Positions 34,907 through 42,874 of a stretch of DNA of 64,000 bases are shown here, piece by piece. Position numbers and translations under genes: made by a program. Below the pieces are notes generated by a model. That model was not told the DNA's origin, ran no database searches, and was given only the letters and a program-made list of their open reading frames with translations. Each line of letters begins with the position of its first letter. Positions within the stretch are counted from its first letter, which is position 1. Source of the DNA: CAZQRP01 sp964596125 (lineage in GTDB: Bacteria; Chloroflexota; Dehalococcoidia; GIF9; UBA5629); contig CAZQRP010000007.1 in assembly GCA_964596125.1 (NCBI GenBank), forward strand, positions 1-64,000, in the 5' to 3' direction.

Positions 34907-35779
34907 ATGATGAATGAAATCAGCCTCGATCCTGAATCTCACCAAATACGAGAGGTATTCGCCAATTACGGGCTAGCTTTATATCTAGCACAATGTGTCG
35001 AAAAGCAAATTGCTATTCTTTTAGCTGGAGCGTATGCACCGACACCGGGGAAAATGACCAAATTTCGATTTGATGATCTACTTGACTCTGGCATGGAGAA
35101 AATGTTTGGTAAGTTAGTTGGAGAGCTTGAAAATAAGGTTACCATTGCTCAAGAAATCAAAGATAAATTAGACTTAGCTGTTAAAAATAGAAATTGGTTG
35201 GCGCATTATTATTGGTGGGATAGAGTTAGTGAATTTAACTCGGATAAAGGCCGAGAGTCTATGCTCAAAGAACTCAGGGAAATTAATATACTTTTCGAGG
35301 AGTTAGAAGATTATCTCGCTGACCTTTTGAAGAGATGGGCAAAAGAAACAGGCATGACACTAGAGGATTTTGCTAGCGAAGTGGAAAGTTTATTATCTGG
35401 GCCTACGCCACCAAGAGAAAAACAGCGAAGACTTCAGAAATCTGAGACACTAATTCGAGTTTACAAGTATAAACCTGACTCGGATGATAATGTGGAAGCA
35501 CCAATTTTTGAGCTTAGTGATAACACATTTTGGACTTTATGCGACTGTGGATTGCTTTATCACCCCGGTAAGATAGACAATAATTATCTAACTCCTGATG
35601 AACGCTTCTCAAATAAATTGCCTGCTACTATAACACCAAGACCAAAAGACGCAGATAAGTGGAATTACACGATTTCTTTAAGCACTGGCTACTATATTAA
35701 AGTTTCACCATATGAAGGTCATGGCAAGTTTGCCTATAAGTGGGGACTTTTTCCCTCAAGGGATAAAAAACTAATATAG
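34907..35779 (+). CDS. HEPN-motif protein of unknown function
   Basis: 290 residues from the ATG at 34907. A longer frame upstream from 34721 lies in the IS end and is not real. The N-terminal helical region (EVFANYGLALYLAQCVEKQI) leads to KNRNWLAHYYWW at about 95-106, containing RxxxxH, the catalytic motif of HEPN RNases. The C-terminus (about 200-290) is strand-rich and ends SRDKKLI. Gene is AT-rich compared with the neighbours, consistent with transfer. HEPN-domain proteins are frequent in defence and toxin modules; here no partner nucleotidyltransferase is evident. Confidence 0.7.
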   Translation: MMNEISLDPESHQIREVFANYGLALYLAQCVEKQIAILLAGAYAPTPGKMTKFRFDDLLDSGMEKMFGKLVGELENKVTIAQEIKDKLDLAVKNRNWLAHYYWWDRVSEFNSDKGRESMLKELREINILFEELEDYLADLLKRWAKETGMTLEDFASEVESLLSGPTPPREKQRRLQKSETLIRVYKYKPDSDDNVEAPIFELSDNTFWTLCDCGLLYHPGKIDNNYLTPDERFSNKLPATITPRPKDADKWNYTISLSTGYYIKVSPYEGHGKFAYKWGLFPSRDKKLI

Positions 35780-35978
35780 CCTTTGGTTTTATTACTGATG
35801 TCTTACCTTGATCTTAATATTGGCGGGAGAGAGGCTGGAAATCGCAGTCAGGTGGCGCTATTGGAATATATCAAAAATCAGTAAAATATTTTCAAAGCGA
35901 TAATCATTTATTACCTAATATTCTTTATGCCACGAAAATTAATAGTATATTACTTGATATAATGTATTAAGCGATATA

Positions 35979-36650
35979 CTAGCTAGACGCAGCAAGCTTT
36001 TTCAGGAGAGTTACTTCATTTGAACTAAGCAATGTAGGTTTATTCTCATTCACCCAAGCTAACGCTCCTTCCGCTAGCCCCGCAATCGCTTCTTTTAATG
36101 ACAGGGTTTGTTGTTTTTCAGACTGAATAATCCCAAGTGTATGCATTTGTTGCCACTCGCTTTCAGGCCTAAGCTTATAGGTACAGTCCCAGCATTCACT
36201 GAATATATCTGAGAAATGAAATCCTAGTGTTGACCCTTTTATTAAAGCAATTTGTAGTATATCTTTTGCCTGTGATAACGAAAATTTGTTGTCTAACGCT
36301 TTATTAGGAGGAAAAGCTGTTATATCAATGCCGAACGACTTCAATTCTTCTTTAGTATAAATATCAAAAAACGTCTTACCTTTAGTGTCAATTTTTAATA
36401 AAGAGGTGGCTAACTGGTCACGAAATTCAATAAACAGTTTCTCTGAGTCATCTGGTCTCGGAAATAATAATTTTCCTAATAACATTGGTTGACCTTTCAA
36501 TCCATAACCAAGGGCTCCAGCTTGCTGATAAACGAATGGTCCTACTGTTGAAAATAGGCTGCCTAGCCTGATAAAAGGCCCTCCAAATATTCCTTTTTCA
36601 CTGGCTTGTTGTAGAAAAGCTACCGCAAAATCGATTAAAAAGGTCTCCAA
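35979..36650 (-). CDS. Protein of unknown function
   Basis: 223 residues from TTG at 36648-36650, preceded by GGAGGTGTGGTA; a GTG at 36656 is an alternative with no ribosome spacing. Mostly helical and soluble; a Trp/Cys-containing ECWDCTYKLRPESEW segment in the second half is notable. AT-rich, like the HEPN gene facing it, and no recognised family. Convergent with the HEPN gene, so they are not one operon. Confidence 0.6.
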   Translation of the reverse strand: METFLIDFAVAFLQQASEKGIFGGPFIRLGSLFSTVGPFVYQQAGALGYGLKGQPMLLGKLLFPRPDDSEKLFIEFRDQLATSLLKIDTKGKTFFDIYTKEELKSFGIDITAFPPNKALDNKFSLSQAKDILQIALIKGSTLGFHFSDIFSECWDCTYKLRPESEWQQMHTLGIIQSEKQQTLSLKEAIAGLAEGALAWVNENKPTLLSSNEVTLLKKLAASS

Positions 36651-37151
36651 TACCACACCTCCATTTGATTTTGAGATATTTTACTCTGCTAACTGTCAAG
36701 CTGTCTAGTACTGAAGAGACTGCAGCTCTTCTAATTGGTGGTGGGATCAGTAGCGACGGAACCTGTGGCTAAGCGGTGGACTATTTTATTTTAAAACGAA
36801 AAAGGCAGGCCATCTCCGCTCCGCATTGATAATCTTGGTAGCGTGGTTTGGATCTGAACTAGCGATCCCCCGGATTATGACCCCACCTTGTTATCATCCT
36901 GACGCTTTATATTGAGCGCCGCCTGATAGTAAGGATGAGTTGAATGTCCCGACCGCGGCCACCTGAGAGCAAAACGGCAGCAAAGAGATGCCCGCCGGAT
37001 GGACTAGGAAAAATGACGCCGCCTGCCGCCGGAAGTCGTAAGCGCATAGTACGGTGCAAAATCATACGGATGCCCGATTCACAACCGCTGCATCGAGTAG
37101 GATAATAGATAGAGAAAAGCTTAGTCGAGTACATGACAGGGAGGCAGGAAC
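36651..37151. other. Intergenic island edge with tRNA remnant
   Basis: About 500 bases. Contains the tRNA-like fragment described separately. A + strand frame 36944-37105 (53 codons, Pro/Arg-rich) has a weak AAGGA site but no recognisable sequence, so I do not call it. Base composition shifts here from AT-rich to GC-rich. Confidence 0.4.
36836..36887 (-). other. Probable tRNA 3'-half remnant (CAT anticodon)
   Basis: On the - strand the sequence has an anticodon-like loop TCATAAT (CAT at 36877-36879), then a variable region, GTTCAGATCC and an acceptor-like CCACGCTACCA ending at 36836. This resembles the 3' half of a Met-type tRNA. No matching 5' half (GTAGCGT) is found upstream, and the T-stem does not pair, so it is not a functional tRNA. 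Such remnants often mark att sites of integrated elements. Confidence 0.35.
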
Positions 37152-37283
37152 ATGAACAACCGTAAGAAACTGTTAGCCATCCTCGGTGACGACAGGGAGC
37201 TTCTCACCCTGTTCAGCGGTGTCGTCCTCAGCGGCATCGCCCTGGTAACACTGGCGGTCACCGCAGGCATCTGGTATTTTTAA
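37152..37283 (+). CDS. Small one-helix membrane protein, 43 residues
   Basis: ATG with GGGAGGCAGGAAC in front. Basic N-terminus (MNNRKKLLAILGDDREL) followed by one membrane helix ending WYF. A strong terminator follows at 37341. Too short for most gene callers. Unknown function; a small regulatory or stress membrane protein is plausible. Confidence 0.6.
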   Translation: MNNRKKLLAILGDDRELLTLFSGVVLSGIALVTLAVTAGIWYF

Positions 37284-37340
37284 ATAACCGCCATCGCAGG
37301 GAGCTTGAGCGGTAATTCAATCTCAAGCGAAACAGGTAAC

Positions 37341-37377
37341 GCAGGGGCAGGTCCGAAGACCTGCCCCTGCTTATTTA
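37341..37377 (+). terminator. Strong hairpin after small membrane-protein gene
   Basis: Perfect 13-bp stem GCAGGGGCAGGTC / GACCTGCCCCTGC with a CGAA tetraloop, followed by TTATTTA. Probably terminates the 37152 gene. Confidence 0.65.
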
Positions 37378-37495
37378 CGTAAAAGACGCTAATCAGGTAT
37401 TATGAAAAAAAGGAGCAGACTCCCGGTCGGCACCACACGGACTGAACCAGGTCCACCGTACCGGACGGCTGCCCCGGAATGCGAAGTGAGAAACG

Positions 37496-37570
37496 ATGGC
37501 ACGGCTGTTCATCTGGCTGATAATTATAGCGGTCGGCGCTTTTATAATCTGGAAGTTGACCGCCGGGTGA
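37496..37570 (+). CDS. Very small membrane protein, 24 residues
   Basis: ATG preceded by GAAGTGAGAAACG. Sequence is one hydrophobic helix with basic ends (starts MARLFIWLIIIAVG, ends WKLTAG). Similar in style to the 37152 product but not obviously homologous. Evidence is ribosome-site spacing and composition only. Confidence 0.4.
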   Translation: MARLFIWLIIIAVGAFIIWKLTAG

Positions 37571-37614
37571 ACCGGTAACGTCCCGGACTACAGTGAGCCG
37601 AAACCATGGAGCAG

Positions 37615-38745
37615 CTATCGCAGGACGCTTTTATGCAGCGGCTTGCAGGTGACCAGCGCCGGCCGACCGCAGGGAGGACTGGCCGAACCACGGCAGGTAA
37701 CATGGCAGTTGGCGGTGCAGCCGGGAACGGAATGGAACCTGCCGTCAAGCCCTCTTGCGGAAAACGGCAGGGGAAATCCTTCACAGTGGGCAATCCCCTC
37801 CGAATCGCTCTCCGCTGCGCTGAGCTCCTGGCAGGTGGCGTAGGTCATACCCCTGGCTTCAGCCAGCTCCCGTACTCTGCGGTGAAATTCAAGCCTTAAG
37901 TCCCTCCGGAGCATGTAGCCCCGCCCGGCCCAGCCCACCTCGTACCTGTACTCCTCGGCAAACGCAGCGGCAGCCGGCGGCGAATGCGCCCGGATAGTCT
38001 CAAACACCCGCTGCCATGCGCTTTCACCCTTACCTTCAATTGCCCGATCAGGTCTCCTGGACAGCCTCCCGGTACTGGAGACCAGATGACCGGCGCCCGC
38101 CGCCGAGAATGCGTCGACCAGCCCGGCTACCTTGCCGAACCAGCTATCACCATATAACGCCTGGAATAGATGGATAAACACCGGATCGAATCGGACCACG
38201 GTATGGATACCCAGGCCGGAAAGCCTGCTCACTGCCGATAACCTGGCATCAAAAGGCGGCGCCTGCGGGGAGAGGAGCCGCAATATTTCGCCGGTCCCCT
38301 CGATGGTTATGGCGATCAGCTTCGGCTCGTATCCGGCAAACCCGGGCAGGTCCAGCAAAAAGGTGGGATCGCCCTTGGTCGTTATAGCGAAGGAGACGCC
38401 GTAGTCCATAAGGACCCGCACCAGCCTCACCACCTCGGACCTCAGCTCCGGAATATCCTGGCAGGGGTCGGAGATGTTGGATATCGAAACCGGCGGGCAG
38501 AGGTTTAGCTTCCTCAGGTCCTTTTCTACCAGCTCGGGAAGATTATTATAAATCAGGGTGTCTTCCGAGTAGTCGGAGTAGATAGCCCCCCTGGCATAAC
38601 AATAGAGGCACCGGTGCCGGCAGTGCTCCGGTCCCGGCGGAGTGACGTTGACGATCCAGCAGTGCAAACACTTGCGCTGCGGGCTGGAATAGGGAAAGTC
38701 ATGAAAGGTGGAACCTTTTTTATTGACCAGCCTGACGGGTGACAT
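37615..38745 (-). CDS. Radical SAM protein, spore-photoproduct-lyase-like
   Basis: 376 residues. The radical-SAM cluster motif is CRHRCLYCYA (CxxxCxxC) near residue 42. Flanking features match the SPL/ 'radical SAM DNA-repair-like' group: NISDPCQDIPELRSEV, SFAITTKGDPTFL, ITIEGTGEILRLLSPQAPPFDARL and RFDPVFI. The C-terminus has many Cys and His (CTANCHVTCRGSASPPC) that could hold another cluster. Spore photoproduct lyase itself is not expected in a non-sporeformer, so a related repair or maturation role is possible. GC-rich. Confidence 0.82.
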   Translation of the reverse strand: MSPVRLVNKKGSTFHDFPYSSPQRKCLHCWIVNVTPPGPEHCRHRCLYCYARGAIYSDYSEDTLIYNNLPELVEKDLRKLNLCPPVSISNISDPCQDIPELRSEVVRLVRVLMDYGVSFAITTKGDPTFLLDLPGFAGYEPKLIAITIEGTGEILRLLSPQAPPFDARLSAVSRLSGLGIHTVVRFDPVFIHLFQALYGDSWFGKVAGLVDAFSAAGAGHLVSSTGRLSRRPDRAIEGKGESAWQRVFETIRAHSPPAAAAFAEEYRYEVGWAGRGYMLRRDLRLEFHRRVRELAEARGMTYATCQELSAAESDSEGIAHCEGFPLPFSARGLDGRFHSVPGCTANCHVTCRGSASPPCGRPALVTCKPLHKSVLR

Positions 38746-38777
38746 TGTCGTTTTCCGTGAGCAGGTCTTGCGGCAGA

Positions 38778-39290
38778 CTAAAATCCCTGCTGTTTATACT
38801 TATTCACCAGCCTGGCATAGAAGTCTATACTGAACTGGATCTGGTCCAGATGCTCAGGCGAGGTCTCGCCTTTTCTTTTGGCCGGTATGCCGACGGCCAC
38901 AGACTTGGCCGGTATCTTCGATTTGGGCGCTACCAGGGCGCCGGCGCCGATGATGCAGAAATCACCTATGTCCACCTCTTCCAGGATAGTAGCATTATTG
39001 CCGACCAGGACGTTGTTGCCAATGCTCTTGCAGTGGACTATCACTCCGTGACCGACGACTACATTGTTCCCGATGGTGAGATCGCCTTCGGTATGCACCA
39101 CGCAGTTGTCCTGGATATGGACATGGTCCCCTATGGTTATTTTATCGACGTCACCCCTGACAACCACTCCCGGCCAGATGCTGGAATGCTCGCCGATCTC
39201 CACATCGCCGATAATATAAGCAGCTTCGCTAATCAATGCTGAAGGTGCTATCCGGGGGCTCTTGCCATCGAAGCTTTTTATCATGCTCAC
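38778..39290 (-). CDS. Gamma-class carbonic anhydrase-like protein
   Basis: 170 residues of left-handed beta-helix hexapeptide repeats, as in YrdA/Cam-type proteins. The zinc-ligand histidines appear in HIQDNCVVHTEG and GHGVIVHCKSIG. Members act as zinc carbonic anhydrases or inactive trimers. Relevant to CO2/bicarbonate supply in an autotrophic or acetyl-CoA-pathway organism, but that is inference. Downstream of the DUF763 gene on the same strand. Confidence 0.88.
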   Translation of the reverse strand: MSMIKSFDGKSPRIAPSALISEAAYIIGDVEIGEHSSIWPGVVVRGDVDKITIGDHVHIQDNCVVHTEGDLTIGNNVVVGHGVIVHCKSIGNNVLVGNNATILEEVDIGDFCIIGAGALVAPKSKIPAKSVAVGIPAKRKGETSPEHLDQIQFSIDFYARLVNKYKQQGF

Positions 39291-39359
39291 TCCTCGTTTG
39301 AAATTCTTCTGGCCCGTAACCGGGCCGGTGAAGTTATAATTACCTGAAGGTCAATGCTA

Positions 39360-40445
39360 TCACAACCAGCCTTTCAACCGCTTGAAAGCTGCTATTTTTT
39401 CCGTATCGCCGACCCTGGCTTTCTTCAGCGCATTATGAAGCAACTCTATGCTCCTATCGTAGGTCTTCCGGTCCACAGGATAGGGATGTCCATCTTTGCC
39501 GCCGTGGGCAAAGCTGTACCTGGCAGGATCACGAAGGCTCACCGGGACCTCATACACGATCTCCGAAATCAGGCTCAGGGCGCGCAGGGTTTTCGGCCCG
39601 ACGCCTTCCAACCCCAGCAGCGTTGCAAAGTTTTCCGGCTGCCGCTCGAAGGTGCGGAGAAAAATCTTGGCCAGGCGGTCGGGGTGGATATCCCGGAGCT
39701 CCAGGTGGTGGCGGCGCGGAAGGTCCAGCGTCTTGAGCCTTTTCAACTGGCTGACGAGCTTCTCCGGTCTATCCTCAACGGTCAGGTGGGTGATCGTGTC
39801 ACGCGCCTGTTCACTTTCAGCGGCTACCAGGTTCAAGACCTCGCCTTTCCCCTGGGAACAGATGGCGGAATGGGGCTCGCAGACAAAGTCGGTTACTCCT
39901 TCGCTCAGCCAGTGGTAACGCCGGGCATACAGGTTGATCTCATTCATCCCCTGCTGAATGACCGACCATTTGCCGTCAGCGGTGAAAAAAAAGGTGTGAT
40001 GATAGAGCTGGTAGCCATCCTGGAGTGCCGAGTTGTCCACCTTGGCCGACATACGGCTGGCATAGACGAGGGAGGACGGGTCCGTTTTCAGAACCTGCCC
40101 GAAGCTCTCTATCTCCGCCGGTGTTTTCCGTGATGTCCTGCCTTTGCCGCCGGCAATAAACAGGCCCAGGTCGGTTTGCAGCCCCCTTGTCCCCTCTTTC
40201 AGAGCGCCGCATACAGTAGTCGTCACGCCACTGGAATGCCAGTCATAGCCCAGAACACAGCCCAGCGCCTGAAACCAGAAAGGGTCTGACAGGCGGCGGA
40301 GCATTTCCTGCGGACCGAATTCGGTGACGATAGCAATGGTAATTTCCCGTGCCAGCCGGGTCATGCGGCTGAACAGCCAGGGAGGCGCTTTACCACCGTG
40401 GAGGGGCAAATTGGTAATTCCGGTCCTCTGCGGCGATTTCGTCAT
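39360..40445 (-). CDS. DUF763 family protein
   Basis: 361 residues. Opens GITNLPLHGGKAPPWLFSRM, typical of DUF763, with DWHSSGVTTTVCGALKEG and LFIAGGKGRTSRKTP. A Helix-hairpin-Helix-like segment LLGLEGVGPKTLRALSLISE lies near residue 285, as in DNA-glycosylase-type proteins. DUF763 is thought to be a nucleic-acid-linked family found in thermophiles and anaerobes; function uncharacterised. Not in an obvious operon. Confidence 0.85.
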   Translation of the reverse strand: MTKSPQRTGITNLPLHGGKAPPWLFSRMTRLAREITIAIVTEFGPQEMLRRLSDPFWFQALGCVLGYDWHSSGVTTTVCGALKEGTRGLQTDLGLFIAGGKGRTSRKTPAEIESFGQVLKTDPSSLVYASRMSAKVDNSALQDGYQLYHHTFFFTADGKWSVIQQGMNEINLYARRYHWLSEGVTDFVCEPHSAICSQGKGEVLNLVAAESEQARDTITHLTVEDRPEKLVSQLKRLKTLDLPRRHHLELRDIHPDRLAKIFLRTFERQPENFATLLGLEGVGPKTLRALSLISEIVYEVPVSLRDPARYSFAHGGKDGHPYPVDRKTYDRSIELLHNALKKARVGDTEKIAAFKRLKGWL

Positions 40446-40556
40446 AGCACTACATAATTATCTTCAAATATGAATATGCCGTCAATTTCGGTATAAGCAG
40501 CGTACCGGGTAGCTGCCTGTATATGCTTCGGCGGCCCGGCAGGACGTCCTGACCTG

Positions 40557-41189
40557 TTAGCTGCGAGGGTTAAGCTGGTTGTCCCCTTCGTAACCGTCAG
40601 CGACAGTATCATCTTCTTCAGCCAGCATTGACCGCGTCTCCCTGGGACCGGACCTGCTCCTGAGTCCCATAAAGAGAATGAGAGCGAACGAATAGAGGAC
40701 CATCACCAGTGACTTCTCGAACAGCCAGATCAATACCAGAAAAACTGGGGCGACAGCGCCAATGGCGATGATAATGCGGCGGGTGAGTATAAAAGGAATG
40801 GACAAGAGGGCGAAGGTAATAATCATTGTCTCCGGTGCCAGCACCAGAAAAATACCCATGAACGTGGCTGCGCCTTTGCCGCCCCGGAAACCGATATACA
40901 CCGGATAATTATGGCCGACGAGAGCCGCAAAACCGGCTCCAAGCACCCAGGGCTGTGAAACATCGAGGGCCAGAGCGATACCTATAGAGGCAGCCCCTTT
41001 TATTACATCGGCCGCCCATACAATTATTCCGTACCGGCGTCCGATTTCCCGGAAGACATTCGCTGCCCCCACATTTCCCAGACCAAGCTGCCTGATGTCC
41101 AGACCCCGGCTCAACCTCGATATTATATACGCCGAGGGAATAGAGCCCAGAAGATAGGCAACGAGTAGAGCAGTTACATTCTGCAGCAT
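40557..41189 (-). CDS. plsY: Glycerol-3-phosphate acyltransferase
   Basis: 210 residues, five or more membrane helices. Shows PlsY motifs: YLLGSIPSAYIISRL, LGLGNVGAANVFREIGRRYG, GHNYPVYIGFRGGKGAATFMG and the C-terminal basic tail. Transfers acyl groups from acyl-phosphate to glycerol-3-phosphate at the membrane, the first step of phospholipid synthesis. Slightly longer than typical (about 200) because of an acidic C-terminal extension. Confidence 0.95.
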   Translation of the reverse strand: MLQNVTALLVAYLLGSIPSAYIISRLSRGLDIRQLGLGNVGAANVFREIGRRYGIIVWAADVIKGAASIGIALALDVSQPWVLGAGFAALVGHNYPVYIGFRGGKGAATFMGIFLVLAPETMIITFALLSIPFILTRRIIIAIGAVAPVFLVLIWLFEKSLVMVLYSFALILFMGLRSRSGPRETRSMLAEEDDTVADGYEGDNQLNPRS

Positions 41190-41279
41190 ACGTACAGTCC
41201 CTTACTTCATCAATCTTTCATTATCTTCATTTGCACGGATATTGTCAATTTCTTACCGGTGCCGCTCCCGTTCCGCTTC

Positions 41280-42071
41280 TCAGGCATGTTTTGCAGCCTG
41301 CGCAATGATATCAGCCAGGTCATCGACAACAGCCGCGATAATCTTTTCCCCCGTTTCCCTGCTGGCAACCGTGGGGTCCCCCATTACCCCCGGCGACGTT
41401 CCCATTTTGGGAAATTTCTTACGGGAATGAAACGTTACCGGGCCTCGACCCCCAACTCCAACATACCTCTCTGATAACGAATAGCCCGGCCGGTCTTCAA
41501 CAGCCTTCTCCATATGTACGTTTTCAGGCTGGATAACCAACATGAGCGAGGTCTCCAGCTCATCTGCATGAAAGCCCAATTCACTGGACTTTCGTATCCT
41601 GGGAATAACATCGAATCCCAACTTCCACCAGTCGACCAGATACAGTCCTGTCTCCGGAAACTCGATGGATGTTTTCCCGAGCGCAAGTGAAAGAGGTGCG
41701 CTATTAGGAAAATGTCCGTTAACAAGAATAATAGTATTGAATCCCTGACTTATAAAGCCGCGAATAATATCGCCGATAACCAGAAGTAGTGTATCCACCG
41801 ATACTCCGATAGTCCCGGGAAATTTACTGAAGTCCCCCTGCACCCAGGTGTACTCAATAGCAGGAGCAACCAAAACACGGATGTTTCCATCGCCGGTAAC
41901 CTTTTTAGCTGCTTGCTCTGCGATGTATGTGGCACAGCAAGAATCAACATTTAAGGGAAGATGCAGGCTATGCTGCTCCATGCTGCCAACCGGTAATAAG
42001 ACTACATTTGGCCTTTTTAATACCTCCGCTACTTCAGGCCAGCTCAGTTCATTCAGCTTTACTTTTTCCAT
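41280..42071 (-). CDS. Creatininase-family amidohydrolase
   Basis: 263 residues from ATG at 42071, preceded by AGGAGGTGGCACAA (preferred to the GTG at 42080). Metal-site landmarks: LLPVGSMEQHSLHLPLNVD, LVNGHFPNSAPL and FHADELETSLML. Family hydrolyses cyclic or linear amides such as creatinine, or converts mycofactocin/riboflavin-pathway intermediates; substrate not evident. Single gene. Confidence 0.88.
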   Translation of the reverse strand: MEKVKLNELSWPEVAEVLKRPNVVLLPVGSMEQHSLHLPLNVDSCCATYIAEQAAKKVTGDGNIRVLVAPAIEYTWVQGDFSKFPGTIGVSVDTLLLVIGDIIRGFISQGFNTIILVNGHFPNSAPLSLALGKTSIEFPETGLYLVDWWKLGFDVIPRIRKSSELGFHADELETSLMLVIQPENVHMEKAVEDRPGYSLSERYVGVGGRGPVTFHSRKKFPKMGTSPGVMGDPTVASRETGEKIIAAVVDDLADIIAQAAKHA

Positions 42072-42450
42072 TTGTGCCACCTCCTAACATCGTTTATACG
42101 GAAAGTTGGAATCCTGTTAATAAGAGTATTTAATATTTTAAATATTTTATCAACCCCATCCCCTGTGTCCCCTTCCCCTTGACAAGGGGAAGGGGAGAAG
42201 ATTTGGAAGAGGGGCTAACGCCCCTCTTAAATGCCCTCCTATTTTGTCCTGATGCTGGTCAAAGAGAGGCGAAGCCTGTCATACCAATAATCTTCTAACC
42301 TCTTTGAGGGAGAGGGAGATAAAGTGGGTAAAGGTGTTCTTGATTGGGCTGAGGAAACTAAAATATGAAGCTAAAATTGAGGCCTTTTAAAAGTAAATGG
42401 CCTCTAACCTTGTGCTGGGAGTGATGCTAGTTATTTTGTCTTTATACAAG
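42072..42450. other. Intergenic with hairpin-rich repeat
   Basis: About 380 bases without a gene. Contains the palindromic repeat element at 42160-42330; the remainder is AT-rich. Confidence 0.4.
42160..42330. repeat. Hairpin-rich dispersed-repeat-like element
   Basis: Two strong palindromes: CCCCTTCCCCTTG / CAAGGGGAAGGGG (42169-42195, 13-bp arms, one-base centre) and AAGAGGGGC / GCCCCTCTT (42207-42228). The low-complexity C/T and G/A runs and the mosaic flanks resemble dispersed REP/MITE-like elements. Whether other copies exist cannot be judged from this window. Confidence 0.4.
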
Positions 42451-42846
42451 TCAACAGTCTTTCTTTCTAATTCCTCGACGTCTTTCTCCATAATCGATCT
42501 CTCCCTGATCTTGCGAAAAAGCTTCTATTTCCTCAGGTACTACATGAGGGAGTAACGCAATTATGCGGGGTATTTCATTAACACCCTTAATTCTTATATC
42601 ACGAAAATCACTACTGGTGTACTTGGTATTCTCATCTACAAATCGGTACATTTTAATTATATCTTCTCGTCTTAAAGGCTTTATTGTATCGTCGTCTAAA
42701 GACTTCAGGTTAAGTACTCTATCAGCCACTTCCACTATTTTGTACTCTAGTTTCCTCTCAATAGAGCAGAATTTTGTTCCTTCGCTTTCTTTAACCTTTT
42801 CCCATAGTTGTTCAGGATTTAATAATAATGGCATTTTTTGCCCCAT
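42451..42846 (-). CDS. Protein of unknown function
   Basis: 131 residues, charged, with no membrane segment. KMPLLLNPEQLWEKVKESEG at the N-terminus, then ADRVLNLKSLDDDTIKPLRR and a basic RRRGIRKKD C-terminus. No recognised domain. Ribosome site is not evident. Lies downstream of the nicotinamidase-NAPRTase fusion on the same strand but 28 bases apart, so an operon is possible. Confidence 0.5.
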   Translation of the reverse strand: MGQKMPLLLNPEQLWEKVKESEGTKFCSIERKLEYKIVEVADRVLNLKSLDDDTIKPLRREDIIKMYRFVDENTKYTSSDFRDIRIKGVNEIPRIIALLPHVVPEEIEAFSQDQGEIDYGERRRGIRKKDC

Positions 42847-42874
42847 TTTTTTTTAGTAATATTAGCACTCAAAT

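Noticed and set aside
36836..36887. Functional tRNA gene
   Set aside because: The 5' half is missing and the T-stem does not pair, so it is listed only as a remnant.
36944..37105. 53-codon Pro/Arg-rich + strand frame
   Set aside because: Only a weak AAGGA site and no recognisable features; GC-rich background readily makes such frames.
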